Part shown: piece by piece, positions 1 through 8,649 of the stretch
How positions within the stretch are numbered: the first letter of the stretch is position 1
Layout of the letters: each line of letters opens with the position of its first letter
Assembly: GCA_021204825.1 (NCBI GenBank)
Contig: JAJPYR010000053.1
Coordinates: 1 to 59,964, forward strand
Reading direction: 5' to 3'
DNA length: 59,964 nucleotides
DNA from: Clostridia bacterium
Lineage (GTDB): Bacteria; Bacillota; Clostridia; Christensenellales; Borkfalkiaceae
The notes under the pieces: model-generated
Told to the model about the DNA's origin: nothing
The model's database searches: none
What the model saw: the letters and a program-made list of their open reading frames with translations, nothing else
Made by a program: the position numbers and the translations under genes

Positions 1-47
1 TATGGGTTGGCAGTGGTAGAGACGTTTCTTGTGGATATTATCCTACT

Positions 48-1109
48 TTAGGGGTTGAACAATGTACACATCCTGTCCATATAGTGAAGATCAAAGTACT
101 CATCGTCCTGGTTCTTTCCAATGGCATCCAGCAGGTAGAGCAGGTTGTCTGCGAGCGTAGAGTTGCTGTGCGTTGTGGCTATCAGCTTCTGCGTTGTATC
201 CCTAGTGTACCTTCTAATCTTCTCTTCAATGGGTTCTATGTAATCCAGTTCAAAGTCTTCATAGGATTCCTTGACATAGTTGAGTTTACCCTCAACCTCT
301 TCGATGCACTCTGATATAGACAGCGAAGGCTTGTCATCATTAAGGTATTTAGCCAGCCCCTCAAAAAGATTTTCCTCGCTGAGCCAGTCATTAATCTGCG
401 ATATGATATCCGTTTTATACTTTGGGATAGATTCCTGCAGTTTGAGCGGCTCCATATACCTATCTATGATTTCCGCCTGGAATTCATCAAAATGGGCAGT
501 GAAGATCTCCTTTGGCAAAGACAGGGCGGCCATTCTGTCAACATACCCATTTATATTGTTGTACACGGAAGTAAGAAGCCGCTGCAATTTCTCTGTCTTC
601 TCCGCAGCTCCATAAAGGGCCCTGTATATGTACTTCGTCCTCTCGTCCTTTTCCGAGTTGGCCTGCTTGAGGCTGGAATATGTATCGTACACGTACGAGA
701 ATGTGCTCTCATTCTTCTGTTCGCTAATTTCTGAAAAGGCAGCAAGCAGCTTGAAGCTGGCATCCGGAAGGTTCACATATTCTTCAAAATTTTCCTTCCT
801 CTCAAACTGGATCCAACCCGTCTGGTTAAACTTCCTGACCAAAAATTTAGCCCTACCTCTGGTGTTCTGATCTTCCTCCGGTATGTCTGCATCTTCATCG
901 TCAAAACTGTTTGATGTAAGTTCATCCTGGAGCCTGTCCATTATCATTTGCTCCAGCAATGACCTCTTGACGGTGATAGCTGACTTGAAAGCATCAAACA
1001 CCACAAATAGAGCGTCTGAGTATACGTATTTATTTTTGTTGACCGAATGTCTATGGTTCCCTAGAATGGAAAACATGTCATCCGGAACGACATCAAAAAG
1101 CTTACTCAT
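48..1109 (-). CDS. jetA: Wadjet system protein JetA (DUF5716-type), possibly 3'-shortened
   Basis: The protein resembles the JetA family of Wadjet, an SMC-like complex (JetABCD) that cleaves foreign plasmid DNA; JetA is the kleisin-like subunit. Family-type segments are visible: KLFDVVPDDMFSIL (residues 3-16), the YSDALFVVFDAFKSA helix (30-44), GRAKFLVRKFNQTGWI (85-100, winged-helix region), and a long helical part after about residue 120. JetA is normally transcribed first, so jetB, jetC and jetD would lie beyond position 1. At 353 residues it is shorter than the roughly 450-550 residues I associate with the family. The reading frame stops at TAA (48-50), yet codons stay open from there to the window edge, so a C-terminal truncation or sequence error is possible. 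Base composition is AT-richer than in the genes after 3 kb. Family call is confident; function is unproven without its partners. Confidence 0.8.
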   Translation of the reverse strand: MSKLFDVVPDDMFSILGNHRHSVNKNKYVYSDALFVVFDAFKSAITVKRSLLEQMIMDRLQDELTSNSFDDEDADIPEEDQNTRGRAKFLVRKFNQTGWIQFERKENFEEYVNLPDASFKLLAAFSEISEQKNESTFSYVYDTYSSLKQANSEKDERTKYIYRALYGAAEKTEKLQRLLTSVYNNINGYVDRMAALSLPKEIFTAHFDEFQAEIIDRYMEPLKLQESIPKYKTDIISQINDWLSEENLFEGLAKYLNDDKPSLSISECIEEVEGKLNYVKESYEDFELDYIEPIEEKIRRYTRDTTQKLIATTHSNSTLADNLLYLLDAIGKNQDDEYFDLHYMDRMCTLFNP

Positions 1110-1149
1110 AAAGCGTCCATCTAAGCGATTCTAATCTGTGCCACATTTA

Positions 1150-1878
1150 CTATAACACGAAGTTCTCAAACTCATCCCTGCTGAGACGTATTCCTGTGTT
1201 AGCAAGGCGGTCTGCTCTGTCTGCGTATATCTTGTCCAAAGGTTCTTTCTTATCACACGGCCTGCCATAATGCATGAGTCTGTGGCATATCGGGCACAGG
1301 CATACTATGTTGGCATATGAGTCCAGACTGGTATCAAACTGCCCTTGCAGACTCATGGCAATCAGATGATGTCCTTCCATATACGGATGACTTGTACCTT
1401 GCTGTATAAAGGTCGTATGTGCAGGATTGACCTCACAGATATATTCAACTGACTGCATAGCTTGCCTCTTCACAAGGCCATTACGCACCCATGATGAGGT
1501 CGAACCAGTAACCTTATTGGGCCTAGGCACTTCAATGTCCATAACCTCTATCTTGCTGTGGACATCAGCAAAACCTTCCCCGCGGGCAAACATAATATAA
1601 TGGTTCATGCCTACGCTATACATATTATGGCCATCCTTGTTGGTCTTAACATACTCCGGGTCATTATTCAGAATGTCATTGAGATTCTGCAGCGTATCAA
1701 CGGACTCTACTTCGTATATAGACTCCTTTATGAGTCCACGGGCAACAAGTATCTTGGACACATACTTTAGTGCTTCCAAATAATGCTTTGCCGTTGATAC
1801 TGAGTCATTTTGGACTTCCGTGATATATCTGGAGAAGTATTCCTTCAGTATATATCCCTTTGAATCTTGCTGTGCCAT
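1150..1878 (-). CDS. HNH endonuclease with N-terminal helical DNA-binding-like region
   Basis: The C-terminal half carries a classical HNH (beta-beta-alpha metal) nuclease core: EGHH at residues 168-171, an asparagine at 190 in the YANIVCLCP segment, and CPICHRLMHYG at 195-205, with cysteines 148, 195 and 198 fitting the structural zinc seen in McrA-like HNH enzymes. The first 115 residues are helical and look like the DNA-recognition domain often fused to this nuclease type. Such proteins cut DNA, in many cases modified or foreign DNA. It lies 40 bp upstream of jetA on the same strand, so the pair may be co-transcribed. The start at 1878 has only a weak ribosome binding site. Substrate is unknown; restriction or a role in the adjacent defence set is inference from context. 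Confidence 0.8.
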   Translation of the reverse strand: MAQQDSKGYILKEYFSRYITEVQNDSVSTAKHYLEALKYVSKILVARGLIKESIYEVESVDTLQNLNDILNNDPEYVKTNKDGHNMYSVGMNHYIMFARGEGFADVHSKIEVMDIEVPRPNKVTGSTSSWVRNGLVKRQAMQSVEYICEVNPAHTTFIQQGTSHPYMEGHHLIAMSLQGQFDTSLDSYANIVCLCPICHRLMHYGRPCDKKEPLDKIYADRADRLANTGIRLSRDEFENFVL

Positions 1879-1932
1879 AATGCAATAACCTATACTTGCT
1901 GCTTATGAATGACTAAAATGTCTGTTCCTAGC

Positions 1933-2973
1933 TCATTTACACTCTGAAAAGCCACTAAAATTGCCATGCCCATCTATTTCAATGATGCTGACACTCAAAT
2001 CAGCATTTGCTGTTACCAGATAGTAAATGGTATCCATTCCATGGGGTATATCAACTGCTTTGGAACTTGAGTAGAACCTGAATGGAAAAACTTCTATCTT
2101 ATGGTTTTCATATGAAGTAACAAGAAGCGGAGTAGGCTGGTCATTCGTAACTTCTGCCACACTCCCACCATCTACGCAAATAGTTATCTTCTCGACAATT
2201 TGTATAAGCTTTGTCTGGAAGCATACGACAACAGTACGCATTTTTGCCTGGTCATCAAATGAGTCAGCGCTGGCTTCTGTTTGTGTGAAATCTTGCTGAA
2301 GGGATGACTCGTCATCCAATAAAACTGAATCACTTTCCGATTGCACAAAATCTATCTGAACAGTTCCAAGATCAATCATTGGTACCGAACTGGTGTCGGG
2401 CAGTGCGTAACTTTGCTGATCATGTGGATTGTCTTCACCAGAATTCTTTACTTTACATACTACCTTCCCACCTGGAAGATATATAGGATACCCCTGGCAC
2501 ATTCGAACAATCACAGCGATGATAAGTGCAATGTATGCTGCTTCAAAAATCACAAAGAATATAACCTCGCACTTTCCAATAAAATGTTGGAGAATTGCAT
2601 AAAGAACAGCAACAACAATTGCACCAACAGCTTCAAGACATACATCAAAATATGAAGCTATTATCCTGCCAATATTCTTTTTCTTGATGTAACTAATACC
2701 AATAAAAGAGGCTACAACTATCCAAAATGGAAAACCGAAGCACAGTCCATCCCAATACAATAACAACCAATAGATAAAACCTGTTCCATGTACAAATATA
2801 AACCCTATCTCTGCTGCAAAAACAACTAGCGTAACAATAGAAATTACAATAAATAAAGTCAGATTAGATGCACTACTATTGTAATCACTTTTTCGAAAGG
2901 GATACACAAAAATCATTAGCACCACGGCGATGATATGAGTAATTGATAGTGCTAATATAAACGGCCACTCCAT
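1933..2973 (-). CDS. Unknown polytopic membrane protein with cytosolic C-terminal domain
   Basis: I do not recognise this 346-residue protein. The first ~165 residues hold about five or six hydrophobic helices (around residues 3-24, 38-62, 68-92, 106-130, 132-158). The rest is soluble: an acidic serine/aspartate-rich linker (about 185-245) followed by a compact domain rich in beta-type sequence (about 245-346). The start is supported by AAGGAAG just upstream of the ATG. The gene is AT-rich, like the HNH and JetA genes that follow it 54 bp downstream, so it probably belongs to the same imported patch. A membrane effector or sensor for that patch is possible but is only inferred from position. 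Confidence 0.6.
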   Translation of the reverse strand: MEWPFILALSITHIIAVVLMIFVYPFRKSDYNSSASNLTLFIVISIVTLVVFAAEIGFIFVHGTGFIYWLLLYWDGLCFGFPFWIVVASFIGISYIKKKNIGRIIASYFDVCLEAVGAIVVAVLYAILQHFIGKCEVIFFVIFEAAYIALIIAVIVRMCQGYPIYLPGGKVVCKVKNSGEDNPHDQQSYALPDTSSVPMIDLGTVQIDFVQSESDSVLLDDESSLQQDFTQTEASADSFDDQAKMRTVVVCFQTKLIQIVEKITICVDGGSVAEVTNDQPTPLLVTSYENHKIEVFPFRFYSSSKAVDIPHGMDTIYYLVTANADLSVSIIEIDGHGNFSGFSECK

Positions 2974-3055
2974 GTGTACTCTTCCTTGTACCTTAACTCT
3001 CGAGAATATTAGATAAGACCCATATAGGGTGGATTACCCTTGTACTATCCCACTT

Positions 3056-3475
3056 TTACACTCCACCAAAGAGCTCTCCTTCTATGGATATCACCCTGGC
3101 CACAGGGACCTTTGTGCCGTCTGTGAAGAGCATGGTTTTGGAATAGGCGTCTATGTTCTTTATGTTCCCGGTGTGGTCTACGTATGCCCCGCCGGATTTG
3201 AGGTCATCCGGAATAAAGTAGGTCACCGTTATGAGAGGATGCGTATCCAGGGCCCCAGAGATGGCCTGGATGCGGGCATCAAGCTCCTCTATCTGGTCCA
3301 GGGAGAGTTCCATCTCCTCGTCCGTAAGACGGGCCGTTTCGGAAATGGTCTCATCGTAGCCAACGAGAGCCGCAAAGGGCGAGAACTGGGCCGCACGCTC
3401 TATGTTGGACATGTGGGCCCGTGTAGGGGACACGTGGTGCGGGAGGTTTATGATGTCATCGTACTTGCCTGTCAT
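3056..3475 (-). CDS. YolD-like protein, partner of the Y-family polymerase
   Basis: The 139-residue protein matches the YolD-like family, small proteins encoded next to UvrX/UmuC-type translesion polymerases in Bacillota. Visible signs are the N-terminal segment RAAQFSPFAALVGYDE, a helical acidic middle, and a beta-strand C-terminal half ending in the VARVISIEGE segment. It overlaps the polymerase stop codon by 4 nt (ATGA), so the two are translationally coupled. The family is thought to act with the polymerase in damage tolerance, possibly as a regulatory subunit; that role is not shown by the sequence. Confidence 0.8.
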   Translation of the reverse strand: MTGKYDDIINLPHHVSPTRAHMSNIERAAQFSPFAALVGYDETISETARLTDEEMELSLDQIEELDARIQAISGALDTHPLITVTYFIPDDLKSGGAYVDHTGNIKNIDAYSKTMLFTDGTKVPVARVISIEGELFGGV

Positions 3476-4974
3476 TTGCGATGCCCGCCTATCTGCTCAT
3501 TACGGGTGCGCATAGTCGCGCCCTCTTCTATGTTCATGCCCTTCAAAAGGGCATTCTTGCCGTACTTTTTCTTTATCGCAAGCTCTGCCTGCTGGCGGCG
3601 CTTTTCTTTTTCCAGGTACTCGTCCTCGGCCTTCTTCTGCTCGTTTACGGCATCCAGGTCATCAAAGAGGGACATCTGCTGCACATCGCCGTAGGAGTCC
3701 TGCGCCTGGGACTCAGGGATGACACGGGCGGCGGTTATGTTTATGCGCCGGATGTACATGTTCCTGTCCACGGTCCGCTTGTATATCTCAGAGGCCGCCT
3801 CCATTATGAGCTTTGTGGACGCTGTCTGGCGGGATAAGTTGTATGTTCCATGGGCATGATGAGGGATGCGCCTGCCGTAATGGTCCGTGTGAGAGTCTCC
3901 ATCGTAGTCTTCATTTGCCGCGTCATAGACAACCGTTAAGACTATCTGGTCTGTGACTAAGCCCTTTTCCGCAAGGTCCAAGGAGAGGCCTTCCGCCATC
4001 TCACGCACTACAAGGAAGGCTTTGTTGTAATCATATGGTTCAGTGAGAACCTGGCCGGAGCTAATGCTGTTTGCTTCCGGCTTGTATGCCTTTATGTCCG
4101 CTATAGTGCAGCACTCCCAGCCCCATGCATGGTCTATAAGAAGCTCCGCATTGACGCCGAAGGTCTTGTACAGGAGATCTTCCGTATAGTATCCGGATGT
4201 GCCCGCAGAACAGCGGGCTATGTCTCCCATTGTGAACAGGCCTAAGGAAGCCAGCTTGTCTGCATAGCCGTGCCCTACACGCCAGAAGTCTGTGAGAGGC
4301 CTGTGGTCCCAGAGCTTCTGCCGGTACTCCATCTCGGTTAAGGAAGCTATGCGCACACCCTTTTCATCTGCAGGGATGTGCTTTGCCACTATGTCCATGG
4401 CCACTTTGGCAAGATACAGGTTGGGGCCTATGCCTACAGTTGCCGTTATGCCGGATGTGTCATATACATCATGTATGATCTTTACAGCGAACTCATGAGC
4501 CGTCATGTGATACAGCTTGAGGTATGAGGTTACATCCATGAAAACCTCATCTATTGAGTACACATGGATGTCATCCGGGGCTACGTACTTGAGATATATC
4601 TTGTATATGTTTGCGGAATACTTCATGTAATACGCCATGCGGGGCGTGGCGCATACAAATGTGAGGGCCAGATTGGGATTTGCTGCAAGCTCATCCGCCT
4701 GGTATGATGTGCCCTTGAGCTCCCTTCCCGGGGCAAGGCGCCTGCGCTCCTCATTGATCTCACGGACCTTCTGCTTTACTTCAAACAGCCTGCACCTTCC
4801 CGGGATGCCGTATGCCTTGAGAGCCGGGGAGACGGCAAGGCATATTGTCTTGTCTGACCTTGACTCATCTGCCACTACAAGGCATACATTAAGAGGATCT
4901 AAGTTTCGCTCCACTGCTTCCACGGCTGCATAAAAGGTCTTGAGATCTATAGCTATGTATGTTCTCTCCGCCAT
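3472..4974 (-). CDS. Y-family DNA polymerase (UvrX/UmuC/DinB type)
   Basis: This is an error-prone translesion polymerase. The palm motifs are present: the first catalytic aspartate in IAIDLKTFYAAVEA (about residues 7-20) and the SIDEVFMDVT motif near residues 140-149, which carries the second catalytic acidic pair. A thumb with helix-hairpin-helix character and a little-finger domain follow. The last ~60 residues are lysine/glutamate-rich and predicted helical. The length, 500 residues, is longer than DinB (about 350) and closer to the UvrX-like polymerases paired with YolD. The start follows AAGGAGG with 9-nt spacing. It is coupled to the YolD gene downstream and follows rarA, which suggests a damage-tolerance group. 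I saw no convincing LexA box directly upstream. Confidence 0.9.
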   Translation of the reverse strand: MAERTYIAIDLKTFYAAVEAVERNLDPLNVCLVVADESRSDKTICLAVSPALKAYGIPGRCRLFEVKQKVREINEERRRLAPGRELKGTSYQADELAANPNLALTFVCATPRMAYYMKYSANIYKIYLKYVAPDDIHVYSIDEVFMDVTSYLKLYHMTAHEFAVKIIHDVYDTSGITATVGIGPNLYLAKVAMDIVAKHIPADEKGVRIASLTEMEYRQKLWDHRPLTDFWRVGHGYADKLASLGLFTMGDIARCSAGTSGYYTEDLLYKTFGVNAELLIDHAWGWECCTIADIKAYKPEANSISSGQVLTEPYDYNKAFLVVREMAEGLSLDLAEKGLVTDQIVLTVVYDAANEDYDGDSHTDHYGRRIPHHAHGTYNLSRQTASTKLIMEAASEIYKRTVDRNMYIRRINITAARVIPESQAQDSYGDVQQMSLFDDLDAVNEQKKAEDEYLEKEKRRQQAELAIKKKYGKNALLKGMNIEEGATMRTRNEQIGGHRK

Positions 4975-5095
4975 TACATGCGCCTCCTTGTATTAGTGTG
5001 TGCTCTGTCCTTTTCCCCACAGCGCAGACCATGCCGGTCTGTATTACGTTATATGTGCCTGCTGCACATGTGTGTTGTATGTTGTGTTATCTGGA

Positions 5096-6430
5096 TTACT
5101 GTCCCTTGTGGGTTTCCTTCCACTTCTTTATCTCTTCCAGACGGGCCTTGTACTTGGCTTCATAGCCGTCTTCCGAAGGCCTGTAATATTCCCTGCCCAC
5201 AAGGTTGTCCGGGAGGCACTGCATGTCCGTGAGCTTGTCCTTGAAGTTGTGCGCGTACTTGTATCCGGCGCCATAGCCCTGCTCTTTCATAAGCTTTGTG
5301 GGAGCATTGCGGATGTTCATGGGAACGGGCTCTGCTATAGTCTCCAGAGCATCCTTCTTGGCAGCCTCGTATGCCATGTACATGGAGTTGGACTTGGGGG
5401 CCATGCTCATGTATATTACGGCCTCTGTAAGATGCACCGTGCACTCCGGCATGCCAATGAGCCTGCAGGCCTCAAATGCCGCAACGGCAATCTCCAGTGC
5501 CTTGGGGTCTGCAAGGCCTATGTCCTCACTGGCAAAACGGGTTACACGCCGGGCTACGTATATGGGGTCTTCCCCGGCTTCCAGCATCCTGGCAAGCCAG
5601 TACACAGCAGCATCCGGGTCTGAGTTGCGCATGCTCTTGTGCAGGGCCGAGATTATGTTGTAATGCTCCTCACCGTTCTTGTCATACAGAAGGGACTTCT
5701 TCTGCGTGCACTGCTCTATGTCTTCCTTTGTGATTACGGTTTTGCCTTCCGGGGTTGTGTCTGCGTTTAGGACGGCCATCTCAAGGGTTGAGAGGGCAGT
5801 CCTGGCGTCTCCGTTTGCAAAGGAGGCAATGATGCCTATCTCTTCTTCATCTATCTCCAAGGCCAACCCGCCGAAACCGCGCTCATCTTTGAGGGCGTTG
5901 TGCAGAAGCTCTGTTATATCCTCTGCAGAGAGGGCCTGCAGGACAAAGACCTTGCAGCGGGACAAAAGTGCGCCGTTTACCTCAAATGAAGGGTTCTCCG
6001 TTGTGGCACCGATGAGGATTATGCTGCCCTTTTCCACGTACGGAAGGAAGGCATCCTGCTGGGCCTTGTTGAAACGGTGTATCTCATCCACGAAAAGGAT
6101 GGTGCGCTCCCCGTACAGCCTGTTCTTCTCCGCTTCCTCCATGACCTGCTTTATCTCTTTTATGCCGGCCGTGACAGCTGAGAAATCTATGAACTTGGCC
6201 TGGGTCCTGTTGGCTATAATGCGTGCAAGGGTTGTCTTGCCCACACCCGGAGGGCCCCAGAATATCATGGAGGAGATTCTGTCTTCCTCTATTAGCCGGC
6301 GCAGCACCTTGCCGGGACCAAGAAGATGCTTCTGGCCCACATATTCATCCAGATCCCTTGGCCGTATTCTGGCCGCCAGCGGCTGGTCTTCATCTCTTGT
6401 AAAGAGGGTGCGCCCCGTCTGTTTTGCCAT
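5096..6430 (-). CDS. rarA: Replication-associated recombination protein A (RarA/MgsA)
   Basis: RarA is a tetrameric clamp-loader-like AAA+ ATPase that acts at stalled replication forks. The sequence shows the family opening (LAARIRPRDLDEYVGQKHLL), Walker A GPPGVGKT near residue 60, Walker B LFVDEIHRFNKAQQDA near 113, sensor 1 GATTENPSF, and the C-terminal tetramerisation domain with ALEIAVAAFEACRLIGMPE. The length of 444 residues is normal. AAGGA lies upstream of the ATG. An 18-bp perfect palindrome lies just upstream (6462-6479). The Y-family polymerase gene follows 121 bp downstream, consistent with a fork-rescue group. Confidence 0.95.
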   Translation of the reverse strand: MAKQTGRTLFTRDEDQPLAARIRPRDLDEYVGQKHLLGPGKVLRRLIEEDRISSMIFWGPPGVGKTTLARIIANRTQAKFIDFSAVTAGIKEIKQVMEEAEKNRLYGERTILFVDEIHRFNKAQQDAFLPYVEKGSIILIGATTENPSFEVNGALLSRCKVFVLQALSAEDITELLHNALKDERGFGGLALEIDEEEIGIIASFANGDARTALSTLEMAVLNADTTPEGKTVITKEDIEQCTQKKSLLYDKNGEEHYNIISALHKSMRNSDPDAAVYWLARMLEAGEDPIYVARRVTRFASEDIGLADPKALEIAVAAFEACRLIGMPECTVHLTEAVIYMSMAPKSNSMYMAYEAAKKDALETIAEPVPMNIRNAPTKLMKEQGYGAGYKYAHNFKDKLTDMQCLPDNLVGREYYRPSEDGYEAKYKARLEEIKKWKETHKGQ

Positions 6431-6461
6431 CTCTGTCCTTGTGTGTTTCTGCTAAGCTATA

Positions 6462-6479
6462 ATGCCGCAATTGCGGCAT
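6462..6479. promoter_or_regulatory. 18-bp perfect palindrome upstream of rarA
   Basis: ATGCCGCAATTGCGGCAT is its own reverse complement and ends 32 bp before the rarA start codon. On the minus strand it is followed directly by TATAGC, a possible -10 element. The site would suit a repressor dimer, but no regulator is identified. Confidence 0.4.
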
Positions 6480-6520
6480 ATATGCCTCCCTTTTCATTTG
6501 CGGGATGAATGGGCTTTGAG

Positions 6521-6555
6521 CATGAACATTTGTTTGCGAGCTTTACCATATGCAA
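6521..6555 (-). promoter_or_regulatory. ATGAACATTTGTTT element upstream of rarA
   Basis: CATGAACATTTGTTTG at 6521-6536 with ATGCAA at 6550-6555 matches the arrangement near 36.8 kb. It lies about 100 bp upstream of rarA, whose role in replication stress would suit LexA control, but the box deviates from consensus at two or three positions. Confidence 0.35.
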
Positions 6556-6602
6556 GCGGACCATGGGTTCGCTGTGCATGAGAATGTATGTTATGTGTGC
6601 GG

Positions 6603-7787
6603 TTATCCCTGTGTGCGGCCGTCTCTGAAGGCCTCATACTGGTCCAGCATCTCCTGGGTTACGCTGTGCGGATATGTGGCAAGGACGGTCTCCAGGTGTG
6701 CCGGCGTCATTTTGACGAAAGGCTGGTTCTCTCCGAAACGGAGCATGTGGTTGTCTTCCTGCATCTTCCTGCATTCCTGCATTGCGAGGTATGCGCACTG
6801 CTCTATTATGCCGGATATGTCCGCACAGGTGTACAGATCGTTCCCGTACAGGGTTAAAAGCAATGCTTCCTTGAAGGAATCCTCATACGGCCTGTTGCGA
6901 AGGTTTATCTCCACGGCCCTTTCTTTTGCATCATTGTTGGGCATGCCTATGTAGAACTGCAGGGAGAATCTCTTGTATCTGAGGTATGCCTCATCCATGA
7001 GCTCCGGGCGGTTGGTGGCGCCTATTATTACGCGCTTGGAGGACTTGTCCCCCTGGCCGTTCATCTCCTGCAGGAGCTGGTTGGCAACGCCTAAAGTGGA
7101 TCTGGAGGCCTCGCCTGTCCTGCGGGCGAAGATGCTCTCGCACTCATCTATTAAAAGAACGGCGCCGTCTGTGCAGACGGACATCTCTTCAAATATGTTC
7201 CTGACGTTCTTTTCCGACTCACCCACGTATGATCCGAAGATGTCCGAGGGGGTTATAACGAAGTATCTTACGTTGAGGGCGTTGGCTATTGCCTCTGCAA
7301 TGAGGGTCTTGCCTGTTCCGGGAGGGCCGTACAGGAGGATGCCTATGTTGGTGTCTATATGGTATGCTTCGGCTACGGCAGGGTTCTTTATCATGAAGAG
7401 GTAGTCATATATCTTGCTCTTCACGTCCTCCAGGCCGGCTACGTCATCAAAGGTGGTCTTGGGGATGCCGCTCATGGGAGAGCCGTACTTTTGGAGCCAC
7501 TGCGTGAGCCCATATATCTCGCTTGTGTACCTGTCCTGCTGTTTTTTGAAGTCCGCAAGCTCTGCGCTCCCTTCCGCAGCGATTCCGCTCTCCGCAAGGT
7601 CCTTGTATCTCACACGAAGTGTGTTGGCGTACGTGAACATCTCCTGGGCCATCTTCCTTAAGCGCCTGGGGATGTCCTCATCCTCTCCGCCGCTGTTCTT
7701 CTTGTTGGTCTCGCTTAATGTATTGAAGGCCTTTGCCCTCTCTTTGTACAGCCTTTCCAGTTCCGGTATGCTCTGCATGGTTTCCAT
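6603..7787 (-). CDS. Classical AAA ATPase, Vps4/spastin/Cdc48-like core
   Basis: Residues 1-105 form a predicted three-helix region. A single AAA module follows: TTFDDVAGLEDVK (111-123), Walker A GPPGTGKT (154-161), pore loop SYVGESE (186-192), Walker B VLLIDE (210-215), sensor 1 ATNRP (257-261) and an arginine-finger candidate R273. The C-terminal segment SVTQEMLDQYEAF resembles the closing helix of Vps4/spastin and of Cdc48 D2. Known relatives pull substrates through the hexamer pore; Vps4 remodels ESCRT-III filaments using an N-terminal three-helix MIT domain. The two genes immediately upstream encode ESCRT-III-like helical proteins, so a similar remodelling role is attractive but inferred. 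It is the last gene of the 30-kb cluster. No Zn protease domain is present, so it is not FtsH. Confidence 0.85.
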   Translation of the reverse strand: METMQSIPELERLYKERAKAFNTLSETNKKNSGGEDEDIPRRLRKMAQEMFTYANTLRVRYKDLAESGIAAEGSAELADFKKQQDRYTSEIYGLTQWLQKYGSPMSGIPKTTFDDVAGLEDVKSKIYDYLFMIKNPAVAEAYHIDTNIGILLYGPPGTGKTLIAEAIANALNVRYFVITPSDIFGSYVGESEKNVRNIFEEMSVCTDGAVLLIDECESIFARRTGEASRSTLGVANQLLQEMNGQGDKSSKRVIIGATNRPELMDEAYLRYKRFSLQFYIGMPNNDAKERAVEINLRNRPYEDSFKEALLLTLYGNDLYTCADISGIIEQCAYLAMQECRKMQEDNHMLRFGENQPFVKMTPAHLETVLATYPHSVTQEMLDQYEAFRDGRTQG

Positions 7788-7920
7788 ATGTCCGCCTCAT
7801 ACGGCCTGCCTGAAGCAGGCTTTTATGTATCCCACAGCCATCCGGATATGCAATGGTCCGGGACTGTTATGCGGCTGTATTGCCGCTGTGTGTATGCGTG
7901 TCCGGATATGTCCGGGCGTC

Positions 7921-7994
7921 CTGCGTTAGCTTAGGAGTCTGCATTAGTCCGGGCGATCTGCGCCGGCTTAGGCGTCTGGATTAGTCCGGGCGGC
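7921..7994. repeat. Imperfect 37-bp tandem duplication at a gene's 3' end
   Basis: Positions 7921-7957 and 7958-7994 match at 30 of 37 positions. The second copy contains the stop codon and last codons (RPD-stop) of the small helical protein gene; the first copy repeats the same end in the spacer before the AAA ATPase gene. It looks like a local duplication. No function is apparent. Confidence 0.6.
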
Positions 7995-8649
7995 CTATTG
8001 AGATGAAGTCATCATCCGAAGGCATAACGCCTGGCGTGCCGCCCATGGGGTCTGCACCGCCTGCAGGGGCTGTATATCCCGTTATGATCTCCCCGCCGGG
8101 CTCTTCTGCAAACCTGTCTGCAAGGTCCTGGTTGGAGCCTACGAGCTTTAAGAAGGAAGCCTCGTCATCCGGCTCCGGAGCGGGAGCGTTCTTGCCGCGC
8201 TTTTTGGGCTCATCGAACATGGAGTCTATGGCGCTCATCATCTTGTCCATGTCCCTGTCAAACCTGGAAAGGCTCTTTCTGAACTTCTTGAGGTTCTTTA
8301 CCGCCTTGCGCGTGGTGCCCGCGCTTGTGAGACGCAGGAATGAACGGAAGTTCTTGTTCATCTTCTGCATCGTGGCGAACATCTCGGATATGGCCTTCTG
8401 GTCCTGTATGAGCCCTGCATACTCACGGGACACTATGGAGAGCTTGTCCATGAACATGTACATGTTCGCATGCCTCTTTGCGCGCTTGAAGTCCTTCTTC
8501 TGCGCGCACTTGAGCATCTCGTTGTAATGCAGCTCCTTCTGCTTCTCCGCCGCATCCGTTGCCTCATTCGCGCCGGAAAGCATCTCCTGTATGGCATTCT
8601 TCCTCTTGCGCTCATTAAGCTCCTGCTTCATTCTGGTTTTCTCGTTCAT
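7981..8649 (-). CDS. Small helical protein B, ESCRT-III-like (paralogue of protein A)
   Basis: This 222-residue protein is almost all helix for residues 1-148, then has a low-complexity proline/glycine/acidic tail. The layout follows ESCRT-III/CdvB proteins: a basic N-terminus, a long helical hairpin (about 15-100) centred on KKDFKRAKRHANMYMFMDKL, and further methionine-rich helices around FDRDMDKMMSAIDSMFDE. The tail contains a short conserved block (DDEASFLKLV, 161-170) and ends DDDFISIGRPD. The gene upstream encodes a paralogue with the same blocks, and the gene downstream encodes a Vps4/Cdc48-like AAA ATPase. Fold and role are inference from pattern, spacing and context. I chose the start at 8649 rather than the longer frame to 8754 because the paralogue aligns from there; the ribosome binding site is modest (GGAAGAG). 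Confidence 0.75.
   Translation of the reverse strand: MNEKTRMKQELNERKRKNAIQEMLSGANEATDAAEKQKELHYNEMLKCAQKKDFKRAKRHANMYMFMDKLSIVSREYAGLIQDQKAISEMFATMQKMNKNFRSFLRLTSAGTTRKAVKNLKKFRKSLSRFDRDMDKMMSAIDSMFDEPKKRGKNAPAPEPDDEASFLKLVGSNQDLADRFAEEPGGEIITGYTAPAGGADPMGGTPGVMPSDDDFISIGRPD

Noticed and set aside
3029..3694. A 221-codon plus-strand frame opposite YolD and the polymerase
   Set aside because: It covers the end of two convincingly coupled minus-strand genes and has no start signal.
4975..5095. LexA box before the Y-family polymerase
   Set aside because: No GAAC-N4-GTTC-like sequence is visible in the 121-bp spacer.
5000..6455. Long plus-strand frames opposite rarA
   Set aside because: They mirror rarA codons, have no similarity to any family I recognise and no translation start signals.
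6603..7787. AAA ATPase considered as FtsH or a proteasome-type unfoldase
   Set aside because: No C-terminal zinc protease, no membrane helix and no OB or coiled-coil pattern typical of PAN/Mpa; the single AAA module fits a Vps4/Cdc48-type remodeller better.
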